This document shows, one piece after another, positions 1 to 8,547 of a DNA stretch of 26,116 bases; position 1 is the first letter of the stretch, and every line of letters begins with the position of its first letter. The position numbers and the translations under genes were made by a program. Under the pieces are notes generated by a model. It ran no database searches and had not been told where the DNA came from. It saw only the letters and a program-made list of their open reading frames with translations. The stretch is from a virus. The stretch spans positions 1 to 26,116 of IMG/VR virus record IMGVR_UViG_3300024332_000008, one strand, 5' to 3'.

Positions 1-1
1 A

Positions 2-877
2 AATAGTATATTCAATTTAGTAAAAATATACGAACAAATAGATTATAACGAAGATTTAAAAAGCTCAGCAGTAGTTACTACAGGTAGTTTTAACTGGGAG
101 CATGGTGTTAAAGATAGCAAAGTTATGTTTTCACCAAATCCAAACGGTAGATTTAAAGTTTCTTGGGTTCCTAAGATTGCTTTACAAAATAAACAAGTGA
201 TTAAAAATGGGGTAAGACACCCTGGCAATGATCACATTGGGGCGTTTGGTTGTGATAGCTATGATATATCAGGAACAACAGATGGGAGAGGATCGAAGGG
301 TGCTTTGCACGGTTTAACTACTTTTAGTATGGAGGATGCACCTCCTAACACTTTCTTTTTAGAATATGTAGCTAGGCCACAAACCGCTGAAATGTTTTTT
401 GAAGATGTTTTAATGGCATTGGTATTTTATGGAATGCCTATATTATGTGAAAACAATAAACCTAGATTATTGTATTATTTAAAGAGACGAGGGTATAGAG
501 GATACTCTATGAATAGACCTGATAAACTTTATAATAAGTTATCTGTAACAGAAAGAGAAATAGGTGGAATACCAAACTCGTCAGAAGATATAAAGCAAGC
601 TCACGCAGCTGCTATAGAAACTTATATTCAAAATCACGTAGGTGTAACTAGTGATGGAGAATATGGGTCAATGTACTTTAATAATACCCTGAATGATTGG
701 GCGAAATTTGATATAAATAAAAGAACAAAATTTGATGCCGCTATTAGTTCAGGTTTAGCTATAATGGCGTGCAATAGACATCTATATAGACCAAACCCAC
801 GAGTTGAAAAACAAAAGTTAAATTTAAGCATTGCAAGGTACAAAAACAACGGTGCAATTTCGAAAATAATAAAATAA
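2..877 (+). CDS. Terminase large subunit, C-terminal nuclease part (5' end outside window)
   Basis: This is the 3' end of the packaging motor gene. The large terminase subunit pumps DNA into the procapsid through the portal, and its RNase H-like C-terminal domain cuts the concatemer. The frame is open from base 2, so the Met at 125 is internal and the ATPase half lies upstream of the window. The sequence GAFGCDSYDISG has the usual look of the first nuclease strand, and the Asp at 254-256 is the likely first metal ligand. Further on, MALVFYGMPILCENN and the Arg/Tyr-rich stretch after it resemble the distal part of terminase nuclease domains of Bacteroidota phages. The stop lies 2 bases before the portal start, so the two genes are probably co-transcribed and translationally coupled. 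The terminase assignment is firm from motifs plus neighbours. The exact subfamily is not determined. Confidence 0.88.
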   Translation, partial: NSIFNLVKIYEQIDYNEDLKSSAVVTTGSFNWEHGVKDSKVMFSPNPNGRFKVSWVPKIALQNKQVIKNGVRHPGNDHIGAFGCDSYDISGTTDGRGSKGALHGLTTFSMEDAPPNTFFLEYVARPQTAEMFFEDVLMALVFYGMPILCENNKPRLLYYLKRRGYRGYSMNRPDKLYNKLSVTEREIGGIPNSSEDIKQAHAAAIETYIQNHVGVTSDGEYGSMYFNNTLNDWAKFDINKRTKFDAAISSGLAIMACNRHLYRPNPRVEKQKLNLSIARYKNNGAISKIIK

Positions 878-879
878 GT

Positions 880-3306
880 ATGGCTGAGTCAGTTATAAAT
901 AGTTTTTTCCCAAGCCAAGTTGCTAGCGACGCAGAGAAAGTGTCACCTGAGTATGGATTGAGAGTTGGTAGAGCTATTCAAGATGAATGGTTTAAATCCG
1001 ATTCTGGTAGTAATAGATATAAGAGTAATCAAAATACTTTTCATAAGCTGAGGTTATATGCTAGAGGTGAGCAACCAATACAAAAGTACAAAGATGAGCT
1101 ATCAATTAACGGTGACTTGTCTTACTTAAATATAGACTGGAAGCCTGTTCCTATAATACCTAAGTTTGTAGACATCGTTGTTAACGGAATATCTGAAAGA
1201 GCTTTTGATATAAAAGCACACACGCAAGATCCTTATGGTGTTTCAAAAAGAACTAAATATTTAGAAAGTATAATAAGAGATATACAAACTAAAGAGATTA
1301 ATGACTTTGCGCAAGAAAACTTCGGTGTAAATTTATATGAAAACCCACCTGAAATGCTACCAGACTCTAAAGAAGAGTTGGATGTTCACATGCAGTTAAC
1401 TTATAAGCAAGCTGTAGAGATCGCTGAAGAGCAAGCAATAAACGTTTTACTGGAGGGTAATCATTACGATTTAACAAAGAAAAGAGTTACCTACGATTTA
1501 GCAACCATAGGTATTGGTGCTGTGAAAAACAGATTCTCTAAATCCGAAGGAGTTGTAATAGATTATGTAGATCCTGCTAATTTAGTTTGGTCACACACAG
1601 ATTCACCTTACTTTGACGATATATATTATTGTGGGGAAGTTAAAGACGTTGCTATTAATGACTTAAAAAAGCAATTTCCAGAATTAACAGGTGAAGATTT
1701 AAAAAGCATATCAAGACAAGGATACCAGAACAACGGTTTCTATGACAGATCGCTTTCTAATTATAACGAATCAGATTCAAATACAGTTCAAGTTTTGTAT
1801 TTCAACTACAAGACATACATGAACGAGGTTTATAAAATAAAAGAAACAGCTACAGGAGCATCTAAAGTTTTATTAAGAGATGATACTTTTGATCCACCAG
1901 TAGAAGTGCTTGAGCAGCAGTTTGGTAAATTATCAAGGTCTATTGAAGTATTATATGAAGGTGTTTTAATATTGGGTACAGACTATTTACTTAAATGGGA
2001 GTTAGCCAAGAATATGATGCGACCTAAAAGCGACAGCGCTAAAGTATATTTGAATTACAGTATAAACGCACCTAGAATGTACAAAGGGCGTATAGAATCT
2101 TTAGTTAGTAGAATAACTGGGTTTGCTGATATGATACAGCTAACACATTTAAAATTACAGCAAGTGTTATCTAGAATGGTTCCTGATGGCGTTTATTTAG
2201 ATGCTGATGGCTTGGCTGAGATTGATTTAGGTAATGGAACAAATTACAATCCCCAAGAGGCTTTAAATATGTTCTTTCAAACAGGTTCTGTTATCGGTAG
2301 ATCTTTCACACAAGAAGGAGATATGAATCCGGGCAAAGTACCTATTCAAGAAATAACAAGCGGAAGTGGTGGTAATAAATTAGGAGCTTTAATTAACACC
2401 TATAATTATTACTTACAAATGATACGTGATGTCACTGGGTTAAACGAAGCAAGAGATGGTAGTATGCCTGATTCTAAATCTTTAGTGGGCATACAAAAAA
2501 TCGCAGCGGCAAATAGTAATACAGCTACAAGACACATATTAGAAGGAGGACTTTATATAACTGCACATCTAGCGGAGTGTCTGTCGCTTAGAATATCAGA
2601 TATTATAGAATATTCACCAGCCAGGGATGCTTTTATACAAAAGATAGGATCTCATAATGTTGCTACGCTAGCTGAAATGGGTAATTTACATTTGTATGAT
2701 TTTGGTATATTCTTAACACTTATGCCAGACGAAGAGCAAAAGCAAATATTAGAGAACAACATACAGACAGCTTTATCAGCAGGTTTAATAGACTTGGATG
2801 ATGCTATAGATATAAGAGACGTTCAGAACCTAAAGTTAGCTAATCAATTGCTAAAGGTTAAACGACGTAAGAAACAAGAGCGTGATCAATTGATTCAGCA
2901 GCAAAACATTCAAGCACAGGCGCAAGCAAACGCTCAAGCTCAACAAGTAGCTGCTCAAGCTGAGATTCAAAAGAATCAAGCATTAATAGCGCAAAAAGCA
3001 GAACTAGTCCAATTAGAAGGCCAACTGGATCTACAAAAACTTCAAGCAGAAGTGGAAGCTAAAAAAGAATTAATGGCTCAAGAGTTTCAGTACAACATGC
3101 AACTAAAAGGCATGGAAACACAAAATAATAAAAGTAGAGAGTCTCAAAGAGAAGATAGAAAAGACGATAGATCTAAAATGGAGGCATCTCAACAAAGTGA
3201 ATTAATAGAACAAAGAAAAAACAATACACCACCAAAAAACTTTGAATCCGGCGGAAACGACATAATTGGCGGTGGATTTGACTTAGGTACCTTTGATCCT
3301 AAGTAA
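880..3306 (+). CDS. Portal protein
   Basis: An 808-residue protein that should form the dodecameric ring at one capsid vertex, where DNA enters and leaves and the tail attaches. The N-terminal third contains WKPVPIIPKFVDIVVNG, a stretch I associate with portal proteins of Bacteroidota phages. The middle has an Asn/Thr/Arg-rich segment (GLNEARDGSMPDSKSLVG) typical of the portal wing/stem region. Residues about 660-775 form a Gln/Ala/Lys/Glu-rich, almost continuous predicted coiled coil, which suggests a long helical barrel reaching into the capsid, as in P22. The last 20 residues are Gly/Asp-rich. Portals are usually 450-750 residues, so this one is long because of that tail. It directly follows the terminase and precedes the scaffold, the standard order. 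ATA dominates among its isoleucine codons (14 of the first 21), unlike the capsid gene. Confidence 0.9.
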   Translation: MAESVINSFFPSQVASDAEKVSPEYGLRVGRAIQDEWFKSDSGSNRYKSNQNTFHKLRLYARGEQPIQKYKDELSINGDLSYLNIDWKPVPIIPKFVDIVVNGISERAFDIKAHTQDPYGVSKRTKYLESIIRDIQTKEINDFAQENFGVNLYENPPEMLPDSKEELDVHMQLTYKQAVEIAEEQAINVLLEGNHYDLTKKRVTYDLATIGIGAVKNRFSKSEGVVIDYVDPANLVWSHTDSPYFDDIYYCGEVKDVAINDLKKQFPELTGEDLKSISRQGYQNNGFYDRSLSNYNESDSNTVQVLYFNYKTYMNEVYKIKETATGASKVLLRDDTFDPPVEVLEQQFGKLSRSIEVLYEGVLILGTDYLLKWELAKNMMRPKSDSAKVYLNYSINAPRMYKGRIESLVSRITGFADMIQLTHLKLQQVLSRMVPDGVYLDADGLAEIDLGNGTNYNPQEALNMFFQTGSVIGRSFTQEGDMNPGKVPIQEITSGSGGNKLGALINTYNYYLQMIRDVTGLNEARDGSMPDSKSLVGIQKIAAANSNTATRHILEGGLYITAHLAECLSLRISDIIEYSPARDAFIQKIGSHNVATLAEMGNLHLYDFGIFLTLMPDEEQKQILENNIQTALSAGLIDLDDAIDIRDVQNLKLANQLLKVKRRKKQERDQLIQQQNIQAQAQANAQAQQVAAQAEIQKNQALIAQKAELVQLEGQLDLQKLQAEVEAKKELMAQEFQYNMQLKGMETQNNKSRESQREDRKDDRSKMEASQQSELIEQRKNNTPPKNFESGGNDIIGGGFDLGTFDPK

Positions 3307-3339
3307 TAATAGTAATGTATAATTATATAATATTTTATC

Positions 3340-4497
3340 ATGTCAGAAAACCTAGAAGAAGTTCTTGACACCCAAGAGGAAGCGCAAGAACAAACTACCA
3401 ATGAACAAGAGGTAGTAGAAGAAAAACCCACAGGCCCTATTTCGCAAGACGAAGAGGGAGTTATAAAAGTCAATTTAAGTGACTTAAACAAACCAGAAGA
3501 ACCTGAAGCTGTAGAAGAAGTTGTAGAGCAAGAAGAAACTGAAAATTTAGATACCACAGAAAGCGAGAGTATATTAGAGGAGGTAACTGAAGAACAGGTT
3601 GAAGCTGTAGCTGAAGAACTTGAAGAACAGGTTGAGCAAGCTATAGTTGAGCAATCAGCAGGTATAGATCTACCAGATAATATACAGAAGGTTGTTGAAT
3701 TCATGAACGAAACAGGGGGTAGCTTACAGGACTACGTCAAGCTAAACACCGACTACGCATCATTAAACGATTCGCAACTAATACGCGAGTATTACGAAAC
3801 TACCAAACCTCATTTAGATAAAGAAGATATTGAGGTATTGATGGAAGACTTCTCGTATGACGAAGAGATAGATGAGCCTAAAGACATTAGAAAAGCAAAA
3901 ATAGCTTTTAAAGAAGAGGCTGCAAAAGCAAAGAAGCACTTAGACGGATTAAAGTCTAAATACTACGAAGAAATTAAAGCTGGGTCTAGGTTAAACCCTG
4001 ATCAGTTAAAAGCAGTTGATTTTTTCAACCGCTATAATAAAGAAAACGAAGAGGCTACGAAACTAGCTACTTCAAAAAAAGAAATATTTTTATCTAAGAC
4101 CAATAACGTTTTTAACGAGGATTTCAAAGGTTTTGATTATTCAGTTGGAGACAAAAAGTATAGGTTCAAAATTAAAAATACAAATGACGTAAAGGATACC
4201 CAAAGCGACATTAATAATTTCGTCAAGAAGTTCTTGAATGATAAAAACGAAATGTCAGATGCTAAGGGTTACCATAAGTCATTATTTACAGCTATGAATG
4301 CTGACGCAATAGCGAATCATTTTTACGAGCAAGGTAAAGCCGACGCCGTTAAATCTAGTATGTCACGAAATAAGAATGTTGATATGGACCCAAGACGGGG
4401 ACATGATAAGAACTCAGCAACAAATGGGTGGACTGTACGTTCGGTTCCTAGTGATGCGAAAAGCGCAAATAGCTTTAAGATTAAAAAAAGGAAATAA
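3340..4497 (+). CDS. Putative capsid scaffolding protein
   Basis: A 385-residue protein placed between portal and major capsid genes, the usual site for a scaffold. Scaffolds guide coat assembly around the portal and then leave or are cleaved. Residues 1-110 are extremely acidic and rich in Glu, Gln and Val with almost no aromatic residues, so they are probably disordered or coiled coil. The middle is a mixed-charge helical region. The protein ends in the basic stretch FKIKKRK. A basic C-terminal segment that contacts the coat is known for P22-type scaffolds; applying that here is inference. No protease gene is visible next to it, and no protease motif was seen inside. The call rests on position, composition and length. 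It could instead be another internal head protein. Confidence 0.68.
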   Translation: MSENLEEVLDTQEEAQEQTTNEQEVVEEKPTGPISQDEEGVIKVNLSDLNKPEEPEAVEEVVEQEETENLDTTESESILEEVTEEQVEAVAEELEEQVEQAIVEQSAGIDLPDNIQKVVEFMNETGGSLQDYVKLNTDYASLNDSQLIREYYETTKPHLDKEDIEVLMEDFSYDEEIDEPKDIRKAKIAFKEEAAKAKKHLDGLKSKYYEEIKAGSRLNPDQLKAVDFFNRYNKENEEATKLATSKKEIFLSKTNNVFNEDFKGFDYSVGDKKYRFKIKNTNDVKDTQSDINNFVKKFLNDKNEMSDAKGYHKSLFTAMNADAIANHFYEQGKADAVKSSMSRNKNVDMDPRRGHDKNSATNGWTVRSVPSDAKSANSFKIKKRK

Positions 4498-4519
4498 TTA
4501 ACCATTAAAAATTAATAAA

Positions 4520-5941
4520 ATGGGAGACTTTACAGGAAGTGCTTCGGCGCTTCAACACTTAACACCACGACCAATTAAAGGATTGTTTGGAGACAATTAC
4601 CTTTCTGTCGCGGATATGGATTTTACACAACAGTTTTTACCTGAGGTGTATGAAAAAGAAGTAGAAAGATACGGTAACCGTACGATTTCTGGATTCTTAA
4701 GAATGGTAGGAGCGGAAATGCCAATGGCATCTGACGTTATTACATGGTCTGAGCAAGGACGTTTACACATCGCTTATGATGACGTAACTGCAAATGACGC
4801 AACTACTTTAACTTTTCCAGCTGGGCATTTAATCGGGAAAGGAATGACTATCGTTGTTTCTAAAGGATTTGATACTCAAAAGGCTTATGTACAAGATGTA
4901 GTAGGAAACGTTGTTACTGTAGATACTTACGGTGCTGCTTCTGGACTTACTGTTACAGGTGCTGATGTAAAAGTATTTGTATATGGTTCTGAATATGCTA
5001 AAGGTACGTCTCAAGCAGGTAATTCTGTTGACGCTTCTTTTACAACTTTCAACAACAAACCAATTATCCTTAGAGATAAGTATAATGTGAATGGTTCTGA
5101 TGTTGCTCAAATTGGTTGGGTAGAAGTAACTACTGAAGCTGGAACTTCTGGATACTTATGGTATTTAAAATCTGAGCACGAAGCTAGAATTCGTTTTGAA
5201 GATCAATTAGAAATGGCTATGGTTGAAGCTGAAAAATCAACAGACGGTGCAGGTAACGTAAGAAACATTGCTGCAGCTGCTGGATTTGGCGGTGGAGCAA
5301 ACGTAACTGGATCTGAAGGTTTATTTGCTGCTTTAGAAGATAGAGGATTAGTTTATACTAATGCTGACTTTGGAGCTGCTGGTGGAGCTGGTCTTGCTGA
5401 TTTCGATACTATTCTTAATGAGTTAGACAAACAAGGAGCTATTGAAGAGAACATGCTTTTCTTAGATAGAGGAACTTCTTTAGAGATTGACAATATGCTA
5501 GCGCAACAAAATTCTTACGGAGCTGGAGGTACATCTTACGGTGTATTCGATAACTCAGAAGATATGGCGTTGAACCTAGGATTCTCAGGATTCCGTAGAG
5601 GATCTTACGATTTCTATAAAACTGATTGGAAATATCTAAACGATTCTACAACACGTGGATTAGTTGCAGATGTTGAAGGTGTATTAGTACCAGCAGGAAC
5701 TTCTACAGTTTACGATCAGCAATTAGGGAAGAACATTTCAAGACCATTCTTACACATCCGTTACAGAGCTTCTGAAGCTGATGATCGTAGAATGAAATCT
5801 TGGGTAACTGGATCAGTAGGAGGTAACTATACTTCTGACGCTGATGAGATGAATGTTCATTTCTTATCTGAGAGAGCTTTATGTGTACAAGCTGCTAACA
5901 ACTTTGTATTATTCAAAGGAGCTGCTGCACCACAAGGGTAG
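4520..5941 (+). CDS. Major capsid protein
   Basis: A 473-residue protein that should form the icosahedral shell, presumably with the HK97 fold. Support comes from its position after portal and scaffold, its size, and its composition rich in Gly, Ala, Thr and Asp. It begins with a short segment before FLPEVYEKEVERYGNRTISGFLRMVGAEM, which looks like the N-arm and E-loop side of phage coats. Codon use stands out: all 16 isoleucine codons are ATT (11) or ATC (5) and none is ATA, whereas ATA dominates in neighbouring genes. Such a shift is expected for the most highly translated virion gene. The start follows an A/T-rich leader (ATTAATAAAATG) without a Shine-Dalgarno motif. The TAG stop is followed after 6 bases by a long RNA hairpin. 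The coat assignment is strong; the fold is inferred from the family. Confidence 0.9.
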   Translation: MGDFTGSASALQHLTPRPIKGLFGDNYLSVADMDFTQQFLPEVYEKEVERYGNRTISGFLRMVGAEMPMASDVITWSEQGRLHIAYDDVTANDATTLTFPAGHLIGKGMTIVVSKGFDTQKAYVQDVVGNVVTVDTYGAASGLTVTGADVKVFVYGSEYAKGTSQAGNSVDASFTTFNNKPIILRDKYNVNGSDVAQIGWVEVTTEAGTSGYLWYLKSEHEARIRFEDQLEMAMVEAEKSTDGAGNVRNIAAAAGFGGGANVTGSEGLFAALEDRGLVYTNADFGAAGGAGLADFDTILNELDKQGAIEENMLFLDRGTSLEIDNMLAQQNSYGAGGTSYGVFDNSEDMALNLGFSGFRRGSYDFYKTDWKYLNDSTTRGLVADVEGVLVPAGTSTVYDQQLGKNISRPFLHIRYRASEADDRRMKSWVTGSVGGNYTSDADEMNVHFLSERALCVQAANNFVLFKGAAAPQG

Positions 5942-5947
5942 ATTACA

Positions 5948-5990
5948 AGTAATTCTTACCCTCGTTGAACTGACGGGGGTAATTATTACT
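5948..5990 (+). terminator. Long hairpin directly after the major capsid gene
   Basis: Left arm TTACCCTCGT (5956-5965) pairs with ACGGGGGTAA (5973-5982), ten pairs including one G-U, around a 7-base loop. Beyond a 2x2 internal loop, AGTAAT (5948-5953) pairs with ATTACT (5985-5990). The downstream bases are T-rich but broken by A, so there is no clean U-tract. It starts 6 bases after the TAG stop. A terminator just after the coat gene is known in T7 (T-phi after gene 10). Here it may be a partial terminator or an mRNA-stabilising 3' hairpin. Confidence 0.6.
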
Positions 5991-6015
5991 CTTATTAATT
6001 TTATTATATTATATC

Positions 6016-6783
6016 ATGGCAAAAAAAGAAAAAGCTCCAGTACAAGATGTATGGGAAGCAAAAGATAGATTATATACGCTTAAAAATAACAAGCGTCCTC
6101 TAGTATTTACCGTACCTTCAAGGCACAGTGCTAAAAAACCTTTATTATGGTTTGACGAAGAAAAGGGATACCAAAGAGAATTAAAGTACGCAACAAACCA
6201 ACCTAGTCCATTTGTTGATGAGCACAAAGGAACAGCTACGTTAGGGCGTATAGTTTTTAGAGACGGTGCATTAACCGTACCAAAACAAAACCAGGTTTTA
6301 CAAAAATTACTTTCTTTATATCATCCAATGAAAGAGTTGGTGTGGGAAGAGTATAAACCTCAGCAACAAGCTGCAAGTCAACTAGATTGGATTGAAGCTG
6401 AAATAACCGCACTTAACTTAGCTAAATCTCTTGAAGTAGAAGAGCTTGAAGCTATATTAAGAGTTGAATTCGGTACCAAGGTAAATGATTTATCTAGTAG
6501 TGAATTAAAAAGAGACGGTTTAATATTTGCAAAAAGAAACCCAATACTATTTGTTGAATTAGCTAATGACGATAACGTCAAGTTAAGAAACTTTGGTATT
6601 AAAGCTGTAGAAGCTAAAATAATTAAACTATCACAGAATCAAAGATCATTTACTTACGGAGATGGTGATAGAAAACTTATGGCTGTACCTTTTGACGAAA
6701 ACCCATATTCAGCACTAGCTGCATGGTTTAAAACCGACGAAGGAGTAGAAGTTTATAAGGCAATTGAAAAAAGACTTAAATAG
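6016..6783 (+). CDS. Conserved head or neck-region protein of unknown function
   Basis: A 255-residue protein with no domain I can name. It begins with a Lys-rich stretch (MAKKEKAP). It has a charged helical middle (about residues 115-165), then VKLRNFGIKAVEAKIIKLS, and ends with VPFDENPYSALAAWFKTDEG followed by a basic helix. The last 80 residues look like the conserved core, and I have an impression of similar C-termini in other Bacteroidota phage head-tail regions; that is memory, not a search. It stands alone between two RNA hairpins (5948-5990 and 6790-6828), so its transcript level may be set separately from the genes on either side. Its leader ends TATATCATG, similar to the TTTATCATG before the scaffold gene. 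Position suggests a head-completion, decoration or connector role. There is no direct sequence proof. Confidence 0.7.
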   Translation: MAKKEKAPVQDVWEAKDRLYTLKNNKRPLVFTVPSRHSAKKPLLWFDEEKGYQRELKYATNQPSPFVDEHKGTATLGRIVFRDGALTVPKQNQVLQKLLSLYHPMKELVWEEYKPQQQAASQLDWIEAEITALNLAKSLEVEELEAILRVEFGTKVNDLSSSELKRDGLIFAKRNPILFVELANDDNVKLRNFGIKAVEAKIIKLSQNQRSFTYGDGDRKLMAVPFDENPYSALAAWFKTDEGVEVYKAIEKRLK

Positions 6784-6789
6784 TCATTC

Positions 6790-6828
6790 ATAGTGGTTAG
6801 GCCATCGTATGGGTGGCCTAATTACTAT
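6790..6828 (+). terminator. 15-bp stem-loop between two virion genes
   Basis: ATAGTGGTTAGGCCA (6790-6804) pairs along its full length with TGGCCTAATTACTAT (6814-6828), with two internal G-U pairs and a 9-base loop (TCGTATGGG). It starts 6 bases after a TAG stop and ends 12 bases before the next ATG. No T-tract follows, so it is more likely an RNA-processing, stability or partial-termination element than a classic intrinsic terminator. An effect on translation of the gene at 6841 is also possible. Confidence 0.6.
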
Positions 6829-6840
6829 AAATAAAGAAAT

Positions 6841-7629
6841 ATGAGCGTAAGTATAGATACTGTTTATCAAAGAGTACTAGGTATACTCAACAAAGAACAA
6901 CGAGGGTATGTTACGCCTCAGGAATTTAACTTGTTCGCTAATCAGGCACAGCTTGATTTATTCGAACAATACTTTTATGATATAAATCAATTTAGCAGAA
7001 TGCCAGGTAACGACACTGCTTACTCTGACATGCTAACCGTACTACAGGAAAAAATAGCTATATTCGAAAAAAGAGCACCTTTGACTTTCCTAAATAGTTC
7101 AAATGGAACTTGGACTTACCCCTCGGATATGTACCGAAAGGGTACTGTTATTTATTCTCATAAAACAATAAGAGATTTATATCCCTCCCCGACGCAAATC
7201 GCGAACTATCCATTAAATAATCCAACTGTCTATAGACAAGAGCTAAGTGAAGACATTGAGGTTGAAAGAATAAATGCTAATGAGTTTTTATATATCAACT
7301 CGTCTCCCCTTACGAAACCAAAAAACATTAGACCAGTATATGTGGCGGATGAAAGAGGGTTTAAAGCTTATGGCGATGCAGAATTGAAAACCAATATAGA
7401 TTTAATTTATATAAAAGAACCTGTCAAAGTAGAGTGGAGATACCAAATGGTATACGGTGAGGCTTTGTACGATGCTACCTATTCTGTAGATTTTGAACTA
7501 CACCCATCTGAAGAGACGGAGTTGGTTATTAAAATATTAGAACTGGCTGGCTTGTTAGTTAAAGATATACAAATGTATCAAATAGCTGCAGGAGAAGAGG
7601 TTAGAAACACACAACAAGAAAAAGCTTAA
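6841..7629 (+). CDS. Putative head-tail connector or tail-tube protein
   Basis: A 262-residue protein. The N-terminal 45 residues contain VYQRVLGILNKEQRGYVTPQ and then NLFANQAQLDLFEQYFYD, a helical, aromatic stretch that I associate with a conserved virion protein of marine Bacteroidota phages. The central part is beta-rich with short Tyr/Pro turns, and the C-terminus is helical and ends Gln/Glu-rich. The gene is followed after only 3 bases by 7633-8544, and the two probably act together at the portal-tail joint. Position after the capsid module and before the giant hub gene favours a neck or tubular tail role. No enzymatic motif is visible. The precise role is inferred from gene order only. 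The A/T-rich leader (ATAAATAAAGAAATATG) fixes the start. Confidence 0.62.
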   Translation: MSVSIDTVYQRVLGILNKEQRGYVTPQEFNLFANQAQLDLFEQYFYDINQFSRMPGNDTAYSDMLTVLQEKIAIFEKRAPLTFLNSSNGTWTYPSDMYRKGTVIYSHKTIRDLYPSPTQIANYPLNNPTVYRQELSEDIEVERINANEFLYINSSPLTKPKNIRPVYVADERGFKAYGDAELKTNIDLIYIKEPVKVEWRYQMVYGEALYDATYSVDFELHPSEETELVIKILELAGLLVKDIQMYQIAAGEEVRNTQQEKA

Positions 7630-7632
7630 CAG

Positions 7633-8544
7633 ATGGGATTACTATATCAAAATAACGAACAATACTACTTAGGACCGGATGGTATTTGGAACAGCTACGA
7701 CGAAAACTACGGTGATTATCAAGCCATAACCATAAAGGATATAGTAAACAATTTTATAATATCTTATGTAGGTGAAGGTAAACTTATAAGTAAGATAAAA
7801 AGAACCGACGTTGCTTTTCATGCTCAACGTGGATTAGCCGAAATGAGCTTCGATATATTACCTAGCTCTAAATATATAGAGGTTGAAGTAGGTCCGTCAT
7901 TATCAGTTCCGTTGCCACAAGATTTTGTAGGCTATATCAAAATAGCAACTGTAGATGATTCAGGGATCGAAAGAATATTATACCCAGCTAGAAAAACAGG
8001 AGATCCTTTACCTTATGTACAGGATTATAATTACGAATACATATTCGATGAGCAAAGTCGAGAAATAGTAACAGCAACCCCATCCGAAAGTTTTAAAAGA
8101 TTTAGAGGAGACGGAGCGCCGCTTGAGTCAGAATACCAAGGATTAAGTAATCCAGACTTAATACAGAGCGGAGCAAAAGGCGGTAGATACGGATTAGATC
8201 CACAATATTCACAAACCAACGGGGTATTCTTTATAGACCCTATAAAAGGTTTAATGCATTTTAGCTCTAACGTATGCGGTCAAATTATAACTATTAGATA
8301 TGTTTCAGATGGATTAGCTACAGATGCAGAAAGCAAGATACATAAGTTTGCGGAAGAAGCTCTGTATAAGTATATAGCTTACGCTATATTATCTACACGC
8401 CCACAAATACCAGAATATGTAGTATTAAGATACAAGAAAGAAGCGAGAGCAGCTAAAAGAAACGCTAAACTAAGACTATCTAATTTTAAACTTGAAGAAT
8501 TTACTCAAATATTAAGAGGCAAGTCTAAGCAAATAAAACACTAA
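7633..8544 (+). CDS. Putative neck (ring/adaptor) protein
   Basis: A 303-residue protein starting MGLLYQNNEQYYLG. Residues about 35-75 form a helical block (KLISKIKRTDVAFHAQRGLA) that precedes a beta-rich stretch with SLSVPLPQDFVGYIKI. This helix-then-beta-sandwich layout is what one sees in head-tail adaptor or ring proteins such as T7 gp11-like adaptors and crAss-like ring proteins. The likeness is structural in feel and was not tested by alignment. The C-terminus is strongly basic and helical (RYKKEARAAKRNAK), a likely nucleic-acid or portal contact. It lies 3 bases after the previous gene and 3 bases before the 1919-residue hub gene, so the three genes form a tight unit. Function is inferred from order and composition. 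Confidence 0.62.
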   Translation: MGLLYQNNEQYYLGPDGIWNSYDENYGDYQAITIKDIVNNFIISYVGEGKLISKIKRTDVAFHAQRGLAEMSFDILPSSKYIEVEVGPSLSVPLPQDFVGYIKIATVDDSGIERILYPARKTGDPLPYVQDYNYEYIFDEQSREIVTATPSESFKRFRGDGAPLESEYQGLSNPDLIQSGAKGGRYGLDPQYSQTNGVFFIDPIKGLMHFSSNVCGQIITIRYVSDGLATDAESKIHKFAEEALYKYIAYAILSTRPQIPEYVVLRYKKEARAAKRNAKLRLSNFKLEEFTQILRGKSKQIKH

Positions 8545-8547
8545 AAT

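Noticed and set aside
3307-3339. A/T-rich gap before the scaffold gene as a promoter
   Set aside because: It is TATAAT-like simply by being A/T-rich; the Bacteroidota -7 pattern TAnnTTTG was not found.
3189-3704. 171-residue open frame on the minus strand, Ser/Cys-rich
   Set aside because: It is the mirror of the Glu/Gln-rich scaffold start and portal end; Ser/Thr repeats arise from antisense GAA/GAG codons. No leader and no known domain.
5853-6068. 71-residue + strand frame spanning the capsid end and the next gene start
   Set aside because: It overlaps two well-supported genes and runs through the hairpin; composition is not protein-like.
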